In this document: positions 37,664 through 47,589 of the stretch, one piece after another
How positions within the stretch are numbered: the first letter of the stretch is position 1
Layout: every line of letters begins with the position of its first letter
Source of the DNA: Silene conica
Lineage: Eukaryota > Streptophyta > Magnoliopsida > Caryophyllales > Caryophyllaceae
DNA length: 64,000 nucleotides
Reading direction: 5' to 3'
Assembly (NCBI GenBank): GCA_029255685.2
Contig: CM055317.2
Location: forward strand, 22,204,501-22,268,500
Notes under the pieces: generated by a model
What the model was told of the DNA's origin: nothing
Databases searched by the model: none
What the model saw: the letters and a program-made list of their open reading frames with translations, nothing else
Translations under genes and position numbers: made by a program

Positions 37664-39305
37664 AATGACCATTTGTAGGTGGTGTGGGTATCCTGATTTG
37701 TTTATTACCTTCACAAGCAATCCAAAATGGCCTGAAATAACTAGGTTTGTTCAAAATAAACAACTCCGACCAGAGGAATGACCAGATATACTCACTCGAG
37801 TTTTTAAGTTGAAACTCGATGAACACATGAGGGACTTTAAAGAAAAACATATTTTTGGACGTGCAAGAGCAGGTGAATAAGTAAATATTTTTTTGAGTTT
37901 TTTTATTCATTTCCAATTTTGATATTCAAAAGTCACATTATTACCTTCAACTAATGAACTATTTTTACTTTTTTTTTCCAATTGTTTATACTATTGAATT
38001 TCAAAAGTGTGGCCTTCCTCATGCTCATATTTTGCTATTTTTACAACGGGAGGACAGATTCCAAGAAGCCGCTGATGTAGACTGTTTTATAAGTGCTGAA
38101 ATTCCCGTTCCGATGGAAAGCCCAGCCCTTTACGAAACAGTCAAAGATTGTATGATTCATGGTCCATGTGGTGATCTTAATCCAGATTCTCCACGTATGA
38201 TTGATGGAAATTGCTCAAAAAACTTTGCAAAGAGGTTTAATGAACGAGCAACGATAGATGGTGATGGTTATCCTGTTTATAAGAGGCGTAAAAATGGAGC
38301 GACAATTACGAAAAATGGGAAAACAATTCATAACGGATATGTTGTTCCTTACAATGCAGAATTGTTGTTGAAATATTGAGCTCACATTAACGTTGAATGG
38401 TGCAACCAAGCCAGATCAATCAAGTACTTATTCATGTACATTAATAAAGGATATGACCGTGTCACCATTAGTGCAACTCGTAAGAACAGTGGTAGTCAAT
38501 TCCTTTCTATTCTGCATTATCTCTTGTAGTTCCTTTAATTATTGTTTGATTGAGATATTAACCTTTTTTTAGGCAGTCAAGACGCAAGTAAGATTGATCA
38601 AATACAACAATTTTATGACTGTCGTTACATTTCACCATGTGAAGCTGTGTGGAGGATTTTTGCCTTTGACATTCACTATAGGCACCCCCTGTTCTACGAT
38701 TGGATTACCATCTACCTAATGAGAAAAACGATTTTCCATGATGATGACCCAATTGACGAAGTTGTCGAAAGATCTTTTGGATGCAGAACAAAATTGACAG
38801 CATGGATGGAATATAACAAAAACAATCCCGATGGTAGAGATCTAACATATTCTGAGTTTTCAAACAAGTTTGTCTGGCAGGAGAAAAAAACAAAGGTATG
38901 GACTCCAAGAAAAAAAGGTTTTACTCTCGACCGAATGTATCACATGTCTTCAAATGGCGGTGAGAGGTTTTATTTGTACCCTATTGAACTTTGTTAAAGA
39001 ACCATAATCATATGAAGAGATTCAACCTGTAAATGGATTCCTACACCCAACTTTCAAAGAAGCTTGCTATATATGCTCTAGGCTTACTTGGTGATGATAA
39101 AGAGTATATCGATGCCATTAAAGAAGATAGTGATGAATGGGGATCAAAATTTTATCTTAGGAACCTCTTTGCCACTCTTCTGTTGTCAAACAACTTAGTC
39201 AAGCTGGAATTAGTGTGGGAGGAGACTTGGCAATTATTATCAGATGATATCCTACACCGGAGACGAAGAGAACTACATAACCCAGGTACTTCGTCAATTG
39301 TTTAA
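37664..39305 (+). pseudogene. Helitron Rep (HUH endonuclease) region
   Basis: After the Athila element the Rep frame resumes with TICRWCGYPDLFITF and NPKWPEITRFV, then an in-frame TGA. A possible intron (about 37871-37978) follows FGRARA. The HUH motif lies in GLPHAH (38011-38028). After a TGA near 38378 comes [20 protein letters not shown] (about 38388-38450), which holds the catalytic tyrosine region. The region then continues with YDCRYISPCEAVWRIF, a frameshift, EVVERSFGCRTKL, and DDKEYIDAIKE. Rep nicks and joins DNA during rolling-circle transposition. Stops, frameshifts and the Athila insertion make it non-functional. Confidence 0.85.
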
Positions 39306-39404
39306 ATAAATAAAAATAATACAATCGATGTCATATTTTTTTAAAAAAAAGTTATTGTAAAAATTAAATCATATAAATGTTTGTGTGTATACAGATCTCC
39401 AACT

Positions 39405-42120
39405 GAACGATGATCAAATAAAAAAGATTACGCCTTAGCCGATATTGAATCTTGGTTGCAAAGAAATGGTAGTTCATTGCGTAAATTTGACAACATGCCA
39501 TTTCCAGATTATGACATTCATGCGATCAGTTCGAATAGGCTATTGGCAGATGAATTGTCTTATGGCAAGGATGCTTTGAAGAAGGAACATGAAGTGCTCA
39601 CTTCTTCCATGACCGATGAACAAAAAATAGCTTATAGAAAAATAATGTATTATGTTCAAAATGGCCAAGGTGGTGTATTCTTTGCTTATGGTTACAGTGG
39701 TACCGGTAAAACATTTCTTTGGAAAACCTTATGCGCTGCAATAAGGTGTAGAGGTGATATCGTTATAACCGTTGCTTCAAGTGGCATTGTTGTTATCCTT
39801 CTTCCTAGTGGACGGACAGCGCAGGCAAGACTCATCATACCCATAAATGTCGACGAAAACTCGTCCTGTCCTGGTATAAAACCAGGAACTGATTTGGTAG
39901 AGCTATTATTGAGGGCAAAGCTTATCATATGGGATGAGGAACCTATGGATAATCGACATTGTTTCGAAGCTCTTGATAGAAGTTTGAGAGATATAATGCG
40001 ATTTTCATCAGAAGGAGATCCTGAGAAGCCATTTGGTGGGAAAGTTATTGTAACAACCCGACCCACCACGGTTGTAACACACCCCCAATAAGATGGGAGG
40101 TAAGCCTTTGGGCCCATTTTTTGTCCTCACTTAAGCCCAAAAGCACAAGGCCTTGTTACTAAGTGGTGGGTGGGAGCTATTATAAACATATCACAAGCCT
40201 CACATTCTACCGATGTGGGACAACTTTCCTCTCATACTCTTGGGGTGCTACAAACTCCCCCACTTAAAGAACACAACGTCCTCGTTGTGCCTCAACCTTG
40301 ACCACAACCAGGGCCAGAATCCTCCCTGCTAGGTGTGTGACCCGGGTACTCCCGACCACAGGCTCACCACACGGTCGCAGGGTCGCTCTGATACCATTTG
40401 TAACAACCCGACCCGCCACCGTCGTAACACAACCCCAATAAGATGGGTGCACACTTTTGGGCCCATTTTTTGTCCTCACTTAAGCCCAAAAGCACAAGGC
40501 CTTGTTACTAAGTGGTGGGTGGGAGTTATTATAAACATATCACAAGCCTCACATTCTACCGATGTGGGACAACTTTCCTCTCATACTCTTGGGGTGCTAC
40601 AAACTCCCCCACTTAAAGAACACAACGTCCTCGTTGTGCCTCAACCTTGACCACAACCAGGGCCAGAATCCTCCCTGCTAGGTGTGTGACCCGGGTACTC
40701 CCGACCACAGGCTCACCACACGGTCGCAGGGTCGCTCTGATACCATTTGTAACAACCCGACCCACCACGGTTGTAACACACCCCCAATAAGATGGGAGGT
40801 AAGCCTTTGGGCCCATTTTTTTGTCCTCACTTAAGCCCAAAAGCACAAGGCCTTGTTACTAAGTGGTGGGTGGGAGCTATTATAACCATATCACAAGCCT
40901 CACATTCTACCGATGTGGGACAACTTTCCTCTCATACTCTTGGGGTGCTACAGTTATCGTGTTTGGCGGTGATTTTCGACAGATTTTGCCAGTTATACCT
41001 AAAGGAAGCAGACAAAATATTGTTGGGGCTGTTATAAGTTCATCTTCTTTATAGAGCTATTGCAAGTTAGAACATGATTTTTTTTTTCTTTATTGCTTTA
41101 ATATGTTTGAGCAGACCATAATTTATATAGGGTAGTCAAATTGTGAACCTTTTTTTATTTTTTTTTTGGTTTAAAGCTCACGGAAAATATGAGACTTGAA
41201 GTTGGAAGTTCACAATCAGACATTGATGAAACAAGACAATTTTCTGAGTGGATACTTGAAGTTGGAGATGGATTAACAAGTGACACAAATGATGGTGTTG
41301 CTAACATAGAGTTACCTGAAGATATTCTAATTCCTCCTAGATTAGATCCAATAGCTACCATTGTGGAGAACACGTATCCATCTTTAAAAGAACACTTAGG
41401 TGACCCTCAATACTTCACGGAGAGAGTTTTCCTAGCACATACTCACGATGTCGTAGAGTTGGTAAACGAGTTTGTGTTGGATCAAATTCCTACGGAAGAG
41501 AAAGTCTACCTAAGCTCAGATGAAATAAGTAAAGAAGAGACGAATAGTGGGGTTCGTGAACTCTACTCCACTAAGTTTCTAAACACTATTAGATGTTCTG
41601 GTTTACCTAATCACAACCTAAAACTTAAAGTTGGAGCTATAGTCATGCTTCTTAAAAATATTGTCCAAACAAATGGATTGTGCAATGACACCCGAATGAA
41701 GGTGATTCATCTAGGAGAACGAGTTGTAGGTGCAACTGTTATTTCTAGTCTGGCAGTCATATTGGTAGTAGAGTCTATATTTCCCGCATCACCTTGACCC
41801 CTTCAGACACCACTAGGTTTCCCGTTAAGTTCGAAAGGAGACAATTTCCTTTAGCAATTTGCTTTGCAATGACTATTAACAAGAGTCAAGGGCAATCTTT
41901 ATCCCGTGTTGGTCCTTATCTTCCTAAACCAGTCTTCACCCATGGACAATTGTATGTTGCTATCTCCCGGGTAACAAATAAGAATGGTTTAAAAGTCCTT
42001 GTTGTAGATGAAAACAAAGGCATGTCTACTACAACAAGTAATGTTTACAAGGAGATTTTTGAGAAACTAAGAGTTTGTCTTAGACTTTCCTGCTTTTATA
42101 TCCTACATTATAGTACTTTG
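39405..42120 (+). pseudogene. Helitron PIF1-like helicase region
   Basis: The helicase part reads DIESWLQRNGSSLRKF, then SSMTDEQKIAYRKI and the Walker A motif GYSGTGKT (39690-39713). Walker B is WDEEPM where DEAPM is usual. The frame is cut at 40049 by a TRIM and resumes at 40953 as VIVFGGDFRQILPV. A further segment (41190-41770) has PTEEKVYLSSDE and KVGAIVMLLKN. The C-terminal motif AICFAMTINKSQGQ and YVAISRV lies at 41850-41970 after a frameshift near 41760. The helicase would unwind the strand being mobilised. It is inactive here. Confidence 0.87.
40049..40952 (-). mobile_element. TRIM with three LTRs and two internal copies
   Basis: LTR copies of 203-205 bp lie at 40049-40252, 40399-40601 and 40748-40952, each TG...CA. 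Two identical internal segments of 146 bp (40253-40398, 40602-40747) separate them. On the minus strand the LTR begins TGTAGCACCCC, and two bases after it comes TGGTATCAGAGCG, an initiator Met tRNA primer site. AGTGGGGGAGTT precedes the next LTR as polypurine tract. The target duplication GTTAT is at 40044-40048 and 40953-40957, and removing the unit restores the helicase frame. The outer LTRs differ at only two places; the middle LTR differs from them at about a dozen. No protein is encoded. Confidence 0.92.
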
Positions 42121-42261
42121 TATTTGAAAATACAAACTTTTATCTTATTATATGCAGACCCTTGTCTTTATTTTTATTAAAGCATCCTATACACGACATC
42201 CGCTATTAGCATATTTAACAACCTAATTGATCATGAGTATAAAAAAAATGAAATTGAACAA

Positions 42262-42291
42262 CCCCGTAAATTTTCACGGGTGTTACACTAG
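42262..42291 (+). other. 3' terminus of the large Helitron
   Basis: A hairpin CCCGTAAATTTTCACGGG (42263-42280, one mismatch) is followed by TGTTACACTAG. CTAG at 42288-42291 is the CTRR end, and T42292 is the host target base. Confidence 0.88.
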
Positions 42292-42322
42292 TAAAATAAA
42301 GTAGTTAAACCAATTGTTCACA
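42292..42322 (+). repeat. 3' LTR of copia 1, right part
   Basis: AGTAGTTAAACCAATTG through TTCACA matches the last 31 bases of the 5' LTR. It is followed by the target duplication AGAAC at 42323-42327. It abuts the Helitron end at 42291. Confidence 0.92.
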
Positions 42323-42330
42323 AGAACTTA

Positions 42331-42995
42331 GGGGGCGTTTGATTGGGGTCTACAAGAAAGGGAAAGGAAAACAAAGTTACTCATTCCCTTTGTTGGTGAT
42401 TGTTTGACACAAACAAAGGGAATGAAACTCTCTCCCTTAGCCCTCAATCCCTCTAATTCCTTACTCCCCATCCCCAAGGGTATGAGATTTCATTACCCTT
42501 GTTACCCTACCACCACACTTACAACTACTACCACAATAGCCACCCCAAAACAACCACCGTGACGCCACCGCCACCCCCTCTATCACCCCCGCTACCACCG
42601 CCATAACACCCCCACCACCCCCACCATCGTCGTGACACCCCCACCACCATCATTGCCATGACACCCCTCCACCATCACCGCTGTGACCACCACCACACCA
42701 CCACCATCTCCACCACCACCGTCGCCGCCGCCATGACACCCTACCACCGCCATGACACCATGGCACCTCCACCACCACCGCCGCCGTCATGACACCTCCA
42801 CCACCATCACTACCGCCAATAGATAAATGGTTGTTTGTGGTGGTGTGTGTTAGTGGTAGGAGTGAGTGTGAGTGGACCATTGGTCTCTTTTATAGAGTAA
42901 CCAAACAACCAATTAAGTTTTAGATAGTGTCTTTTCTTTCCCCTCTTACCGTTTCTTATTTTCTTTCACTTTCGCTTTTTCTAACCAAACGCCCC
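42331..42995 (-). mobile_element. Tourist-like MITE, first of an inverted pair
   Basis: It starts GGGGGCGTTTGATTGGGG and ends AACCAAACGCCCC. It is flanked by TTA at 42328-42330 and 42996-42998, the PIF/Harbinger target. The centre is CCACCA-rich trinucleotide sequence (42510-42800). It is a shorter copy of the neighbouring element in the opposite orientation. Confidence 0.75.
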
Positions 42996-42998
42996 TTA

Positions 42999-44111
42999 GG
43001 GGGCGTTTGGTTAGAGAAAGGGAAAGTAAATAAGAAAGGGTAAGAGGGGAAAAGGATAGGGATTACCTAAAACTTAATTGGTTGTTTGGTTACTCTAAGC
43101 TAAGAAGGAGAACTAATGATCCACTCACACTCATTCCTACTACTAACACACACCACCACAAGCAACCACTTATCTACTGACGACAGTGATGGTGGTGAAG
43201 CCTAGAGGTGGCATGGTGGTGGTGGTGGTGGAGGTGTCATGGCGGCGGTGGTGGGATGTTATGGCGGCGGTGGTGATGGTCACGGCGGTGATGGTGGTAG
43301 AGGTGTCATGGTGGTGGCGATAGTGGTGGTAGAGATGTCATGCCGGTGACGGTGGCGGTGGTGGTCACGACGGTGATGGTGGTGGAGTGTCATGGTAGTG
43401 ATGGTGGTGGGGTGTCACGGCGGCGGTGGTGGTGGCGGCGGTGGTGGTAGAGATGTCATGGCGGTGACGGTGACGGTGGTGGTCACGACGGTGATGGTGG
43501 TGGAGTGTCATGGTAGCGATGGTGGTGGGGGTGTCACGGCGGCGGTGGTGGTGGTAATGGTGTTATGGATGTGGTGGCGATGGTGGTGGTAGAGATGTCA
43601 TGGCGGTGGTGGTAACGACGGTGATGGTGTTGGAGTGTCATGGTAATAATGGTGGTGGGGTGTCACGGCGGCGGTGATGGTCGTGGTGGTGTTATGGCGG
43701 TGGTGGCGATGGTGGTGGTAGAGATGTCATGGCGGTGACGGTGGCGATGGTGGTCGCGACGGTGATGGTGGTGGAGTGTCATGGTAGTGATGGTGGTGGA
43801 GGTGTCATGGCGGCGGCGGTGGTGGCGTTATGGCGGTGGTCGCAGTGGTAGTGGTGGGGTTGACGACAACGGTGACGGTGGCGTCATGGTGGTGGTTTGG
43901 TGGTGGCTATTGTGGTGATAGTTATAAGTGTGGTGGTAGGTGAAAAAAGTGGTTGAAGGGTAACAAAGGTAATGAAATCTCATACCATTGGGAGGTGAGG
44001 GGCAAGGAGTTAGAGAGACTGAGGGGGTAACTTTAATTGTGTCAAACAACAAAGGAAATGAGTAACTCTCTTTCCCTTTCCCTTTCTTATAGACCCCAAC
44101 CAAATGTCCCC
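42999..44111 (+). mobile_element. Tourist-like MITE, second of an inverted pair
   Basis: It starts GGGGGCGTTTGGTTAG and ends CCCCAACCAAATGTCCCC. It is flanked by TTA at 42996-42998 (shared) and 44112-44114. Its ends match those of the first copy in reverse order. The interior is an expanded GGTGGT-rich minisatellite. Confidence 0.75.
43190..43900 (+). repeat. GGT-rich minisatellite inside the second Tourist-like element
   Basis: Units of about 117-141 bp can be counted by the recurring GTAGAGATGTCATG near 43332, 43449, 43590 and 43718. Each is made of GGTGGT and GGCGGT runs. Frames through it are open by composition only. Confidence 0.8.
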
Positions 44112-44315
44112 TTAATTCTTAATATCAAACAATTTTAAACTTCTTTTAGGAATTCTTATTTACAAACTCAATCTTAAAAAACCTCGCATTATAATTGTGA
44201 TTAGGACGTTTTAAGTTGAAATGGTTTAAGTTGACAATTCCGATGTGGAAGAGTAGTGATTAGTGAATTACATAAACCCCGATAAATCCTAGAAGTAAAA
44301 GAAGGATCTTGAAAA

Positions 44316-46875
44316 ATGAGAATTAGCAAATATTTGCATAAAGGCAACGTGAAATCCATCTTAGCGTGTTCGGCGGCTTTCACATTGAGTATCTATAGTT
44401 TTTATGCGGCTAATAACGCCCGAAAGAGGTCCGACGATTGGATTGCAGCTTGGACAGAAATTCAAAAGAACGCCATTAAAGAAGCTGTAGATGACGGGAT
44501 TAAAGGAGAGGTAATCTTCAATTTTAGGGTTTCTATGATTGATCGATTGATGATTGATTGTTTGTTTGTTATTTTAGTATAATTACAAATTTATCATGAT
44601 TAGCATTTCTGAGATTCCCTGAATTCAGAATTGAGTATGTTTTATTTGATAATGCTCTGAATGGACGGCGATCCTCTTTTGTTGGCATTTGGCAGTGGAG
44701 ATGAAAAGTGTTACTCTGGCTCTGGTAGCCACATGCTACCAACTTAACAATTCGATAATCGGTGAATGAATCAAAGCTACCAAGCTTACTCCTCCTAAAT
44801 TTGGTGTTCAAATAATCCCATTTATAAATCTATCATACCTTAATTGCCTTCACTGATTCCTCCAAATTTAATCTCAGTCTCTATTTTCCTGCTCCCTTCT
44901 GTATCTCAGCTTTTCTCTGCAATATTAACAGTCCTACGAATGAAAAGTACGTACCTCCTTGTCCCGGTCATTTGTTGTCATATTCCAATTTTGGGTGTCT
45001 CAGGCAATTGTCATCCTTTCTATTTTAAGAATGAACTTATAAATAATTTGATCATTTACACTTAATTTGATCCACTTGTCATTTGATAATTTACCACCTC
45101 TTCTTTTCTTGATCTTTGTGCCACAACCAAAACACAACTATTGACTCGGACGGAAGAGTATACAATAGAGTATCAGAGCATTCGGTTATCTTCCCATTAT
45201 AGTATTTAATTCAACACTTGTACAAAATATTAACAATCACTGTTATTCTGAAATGTAACCATAACTGTTACGTTTTATGTGTGCATGCGTGCGTGTGTGT
45301 GATGGTGCTACAAAAATGCGATTAAAATTCTTGTATGTGTTGATGTTAACATTATTATTCTGAAATATTATTACAGTGTGGCGCGTGGGATTCAGTTATG
45401 GGAGGTTTAACAAGGGTTTTATGGTTGATAGGTGTGTGGTGATGAAGGGAGAGTCAGAGTGTGTGTAACCAACTCTGTTAAGTGTTAACAGAATCAAGGG
45501 TGTCAAAAAAGAATTAACCTTGTAGAATTAAGGAGACAAAATTATAATCCAAAAACATGTAATTAGCTGCAAGTCCATACGTATTGTGAAGCCTGTTAAT
45601 GAGCTGCTGAAAATAATAAACTTGTACACCAAGCAGCCTTAGGACTTATTCAGCTTATGTTTAGAGTAATCCAAAATGGAAGAAGACAATGTATGGGAGT
45701 AAGAGTGATGAAGTGGAGGATACTAACAAAGAGGAACTGGGTTGAGGTCAGGAACAAAATGGTGAAGATGAGTGGTACATGAAATGGCAGTGGGGCTGGT
45801 AAAGGAGTATAAGAGGGTAGGCGGTAGCCTAGCACATCTTCAAGCTGTACCTGTGGAGCAGGGAGATGGCCATCAAAGAGATCCCTCTGGCTGGCATATC
45901 CTGAATCCACTATTCGGTCCCCTTACTTTCTCTTTTTCTTTCTCAGCTTCCGGCATTCCTCTTGTCTGCTTTTCAGCATTTATCGACATTGCTTCAGTAG
46001 CTGCTGCTGCCGCTGATATTTCTGATTTTTCTAGTCTCGCCAACTCCTCCTGTCATCATTATTTTCACTACTTAAGTCAATCATAGCCAGTACATTTCTA
46101 AGGGACAAATAAAAATCAATACTATACTAGATCATTAGGTAAACTTGTGTGATCCAAATAACACGATAAGAAGTCTTAGCTCAACAATCAAGACATTCAT
46201 GTGTGATTCACCCCGAAATTGCTGTAACCAACCTCTGGAAATGGTTGTTAATTCTGCATAGAAATCCAAGTAAGGTGTTAAGAGCAGCTAATGCGAGTAC
46301 GGAAGCAATCTAATAATTACTGTCCTCCTCTTAGTTATATTATTGTCCAATCTTATATTCTTTTATATGTTAGCCTTCTTTAAAGTCCAAAAATGGTATT
46401 TAATATGAAATAGAATTTTGTCTGAAAAAACAATGTCATTCTCCTTAGTGCATCTCGTACGTTTTTAAATTTAAGGGTAGATGCAAGATGCGGTTTTAAA
46501 TCCAGGGTGCACTGTTGAGGCGTTTATTAGGGGTGTGTTAGGAAGTCTCTTATACTTATGTTTATTATTATTTGCCTTTCTCGTTTTATTGCTCGGTTCG
46601 CCTTTTGCAATTGCTGTTGACCTGTTCTTCTGTCTGTGTTAATTTTAAGTTTCGCACTCTCATTTTCTCTCTCGAACAGTTTGCTCAAACTTGTTCTATA
46701 AGCAGTTACATTGCGTATTTATATTTCATTTTGCTCATGAGTAAAGGGTGATCTCATCCCATTATATTTCAGTTTTTAAAAATTAAACATCATCATTTGT
46801 GTAGTTTAGTTTTGACAAAATCTTCTGTTGCAGGAAGTAGAGCAGAATCGGACAGAAAGTGTGAAGAAGATATAA
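44316..46875 (+). CDS. Small two-exon gene, unknown 78-residue membrane protein
   Basis: Exon 1 (44316-44510) starts at ATG in an AAAATGAGA context and gives 65 codons. It ends GGAGAG|GTAATC in phase 0. After a 2.3-kb intron, exon 2 (46834-46875) follows a TTCTGTTGCAG acceptor, adds EVEQNRTESVKKI and ends in TAA. The protein begins MRISKYLHKGN, has one hydrophobic segment at about residues 13-32, then a charged, mostly helical-looking part (KRSDDWIAAW, KNAIKEAVDDG). A basic start before a single membrane segment suggests a small mitochondrial or ER membrane protein. I do not recognise the family. The exon pairing is inferred from phase and splice signals, and further exons cannot be excluded. 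Confidence 0.6.
44511..46833 (+). other. Intron of the small gene
   Basis: GT-AG intron, AT-rich. It contains a TG repeat stretch near 45281-45300 and a coding-like patch on the opposite strand at about 45700-46060, listed separately. Nothing else is evident. Confidence 0.5.
45700..46060 (-). pseudogene. Coding-like patch of unknown origin, minus strand
   Basis: On the minus strand, after an ATGACAG acceptor-like site, an open segment reads ELARLEKSEISAAAAATEAM and continues with a Lys/Glu-rich stretch (EAEKEKEKVRGP). In another frame it runs into SGYASQRDLFDGHLPAPQ and LPSYTPLPAPLPF. The change of frame suggests decay. The composition is protein-like but I cannot name a family. It lies inside the intron of the small gene. 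Confidence 0.35.
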
Positions 46876-47346
46876 GAGTAGCTGAGTGGTGGAAGGAAAG
46901 TGTTTTACTATGATTATATTGGTTGTCGAGCAAGCTCTAGACATATTTTGAGTAATAACATGAAAATCAAAATCAGGTCTTCATCTAACTTATACACAGG
47001 CCCTTAAACTCCGTCTTTATGAGTATATGTTGAGATGATGACACTAGAATACTCCTTTTCACGCTTGATTTTCATGGATGCGTACATGAAGATCTAGCGC
47101 CAATTCATATGTATCAGAATCAGAGCATTGATGTACCTAAATTGTTGATCGACCTTGAGGGTCTTTTTAGTTAATCTATTTGCTCAGCTGTATTTCTGTA
47201 TTGATTTTTGCTTCAACTGTAAATAGAACGAATCATGGTTCAGGCATAAAGCGTTATCTTATGAAAGTTCAAGCAATGGAACTTGACACGAGTTTATAGA
47301 AATAAATAATTGGCTAAGAGCAGTACTCCATATTACTTTCAGTGGG
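46876..47346. other. 3' flank of the small gene, no further gene seen
   Basis: Probably 3' untranslated region followed by intergenic sequence. No conserved frame or repeat is supported. Confidence 0.4.
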
Positions 47347-47547
47347 TCTTGCTTCAGACCACACTTTTGGTCTGAAATAATAAGACGGGATTTTGTAACC
47401 ATTTTACAGCCAAATGTAACCATTATTTACAAACAAGTTATCATAAGCTGTAACATTGACCATACTATCGTGGTTACATTTGGCTGTAAAATGGTTACAA
47501 AATCCCGTCTTATTATTTCAGACCAAAAATGACGGTTTGAAATAAGA
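47347..47547. mobile_element. MITE with a 57-bp perfect inverted repeat
   Basis: The arms 47366-47422 and 47471-47527 are exact reverse complements over 57 bases, starting TTTGGTCTGAAATAATAAG. Similarity continues outward with mismatches to TCTTGCTTCAGACC on the left and, reversed, TCTTATTTCAAACC on the right. A 48-base loop lies between the arms. No clear target duplication was found. It is non-coding and can fold into one long hairpin as RNA. Confidence 0.8.
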
Positions 47548-47589
47548 ATTTGTGTATTACTTTATGGTGCTTCCGAAGACCCTTTTCTT

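Larger units (their letters stand above)
15974..42291 (+). mobile_element. Helitron with Rep-helicase gene, 26.3 kb with nested insertions
   Basis: The element begins TCATTATATATATAAAAG right after an A and ends in CTAG right before a T, the A|T target of Helitrons. Both ends sit inside the copia 3' LTR, and joining the flanks rebuilds that LTR. A hairpin (42262-42280) lies 7 bases before the terminal CTAG. A Rep-helicase gene remnant lies on the plus strand near the 3' end. Without the Athila element, the inner Helitron, the Mutator-like element and the TRIM, roughly 7 kb remains. Helitrons move by rolling-circle replication using HUH Rep and a PIF1-like helicase. The gene is broken by stops, frameshifts and two retroelement insertions. 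Confidence 0.9.
8146..42322 (+). mobile_element. Ty1-copia retrotransposon 1, expanded by nested insertions
   Basis: The 5' LTR (8146-8389) starts TGTTAACA and ends CACA. A methionine-initiator primer-binding site follows at once. Gag, protease, integrase, RT and RNase H remnants run on the plus strand. The 3' LTR starts at 15757, is broken after 15973 by a Helitron, and resumes at 42292-42322. The target duplication AGAAC lies at 8141-8145 and 42323-42327, which proves that the distant pieces belong together. Removing the Helitron and the CACTA-like insertion leaves about 4.7 kb, normal for copia. Domain order (integrase before RT) is copia-type. The Ale/Retrofit lineage is possible from the short LTR and gag style but not proven. 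The element is inactive. Confidence 0.93.

Noticed and set aside
40264-40846. Repeated minus-strand frames starting near the TRIM
   Set aside because: They are chance frames through the duplicated TRIM LTR and internal parts; TRIMs encode no protein.
40049-40952. Cassandra-type TRIM with 5S rRNA in its LTR
   Set aside because: I could not find a 5S-like internal promoter segment in the LTR, so no Cassandra assignment was made.
43392-43592. Gly/Val/Met-rich reading frames in the GGTGGT region, and their mirror frames near 42650-42880
   Set aside because: They are open because the trinucleotide-rich minisatellite lacks stops; there is no protein-like pattern.
42331-44111. A single 1.78-kb element instead of two Tourist-like copies
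   Set aside because: The inner ends also form complete termini with a TTA between them, so two adjacent insertions explain the data better.
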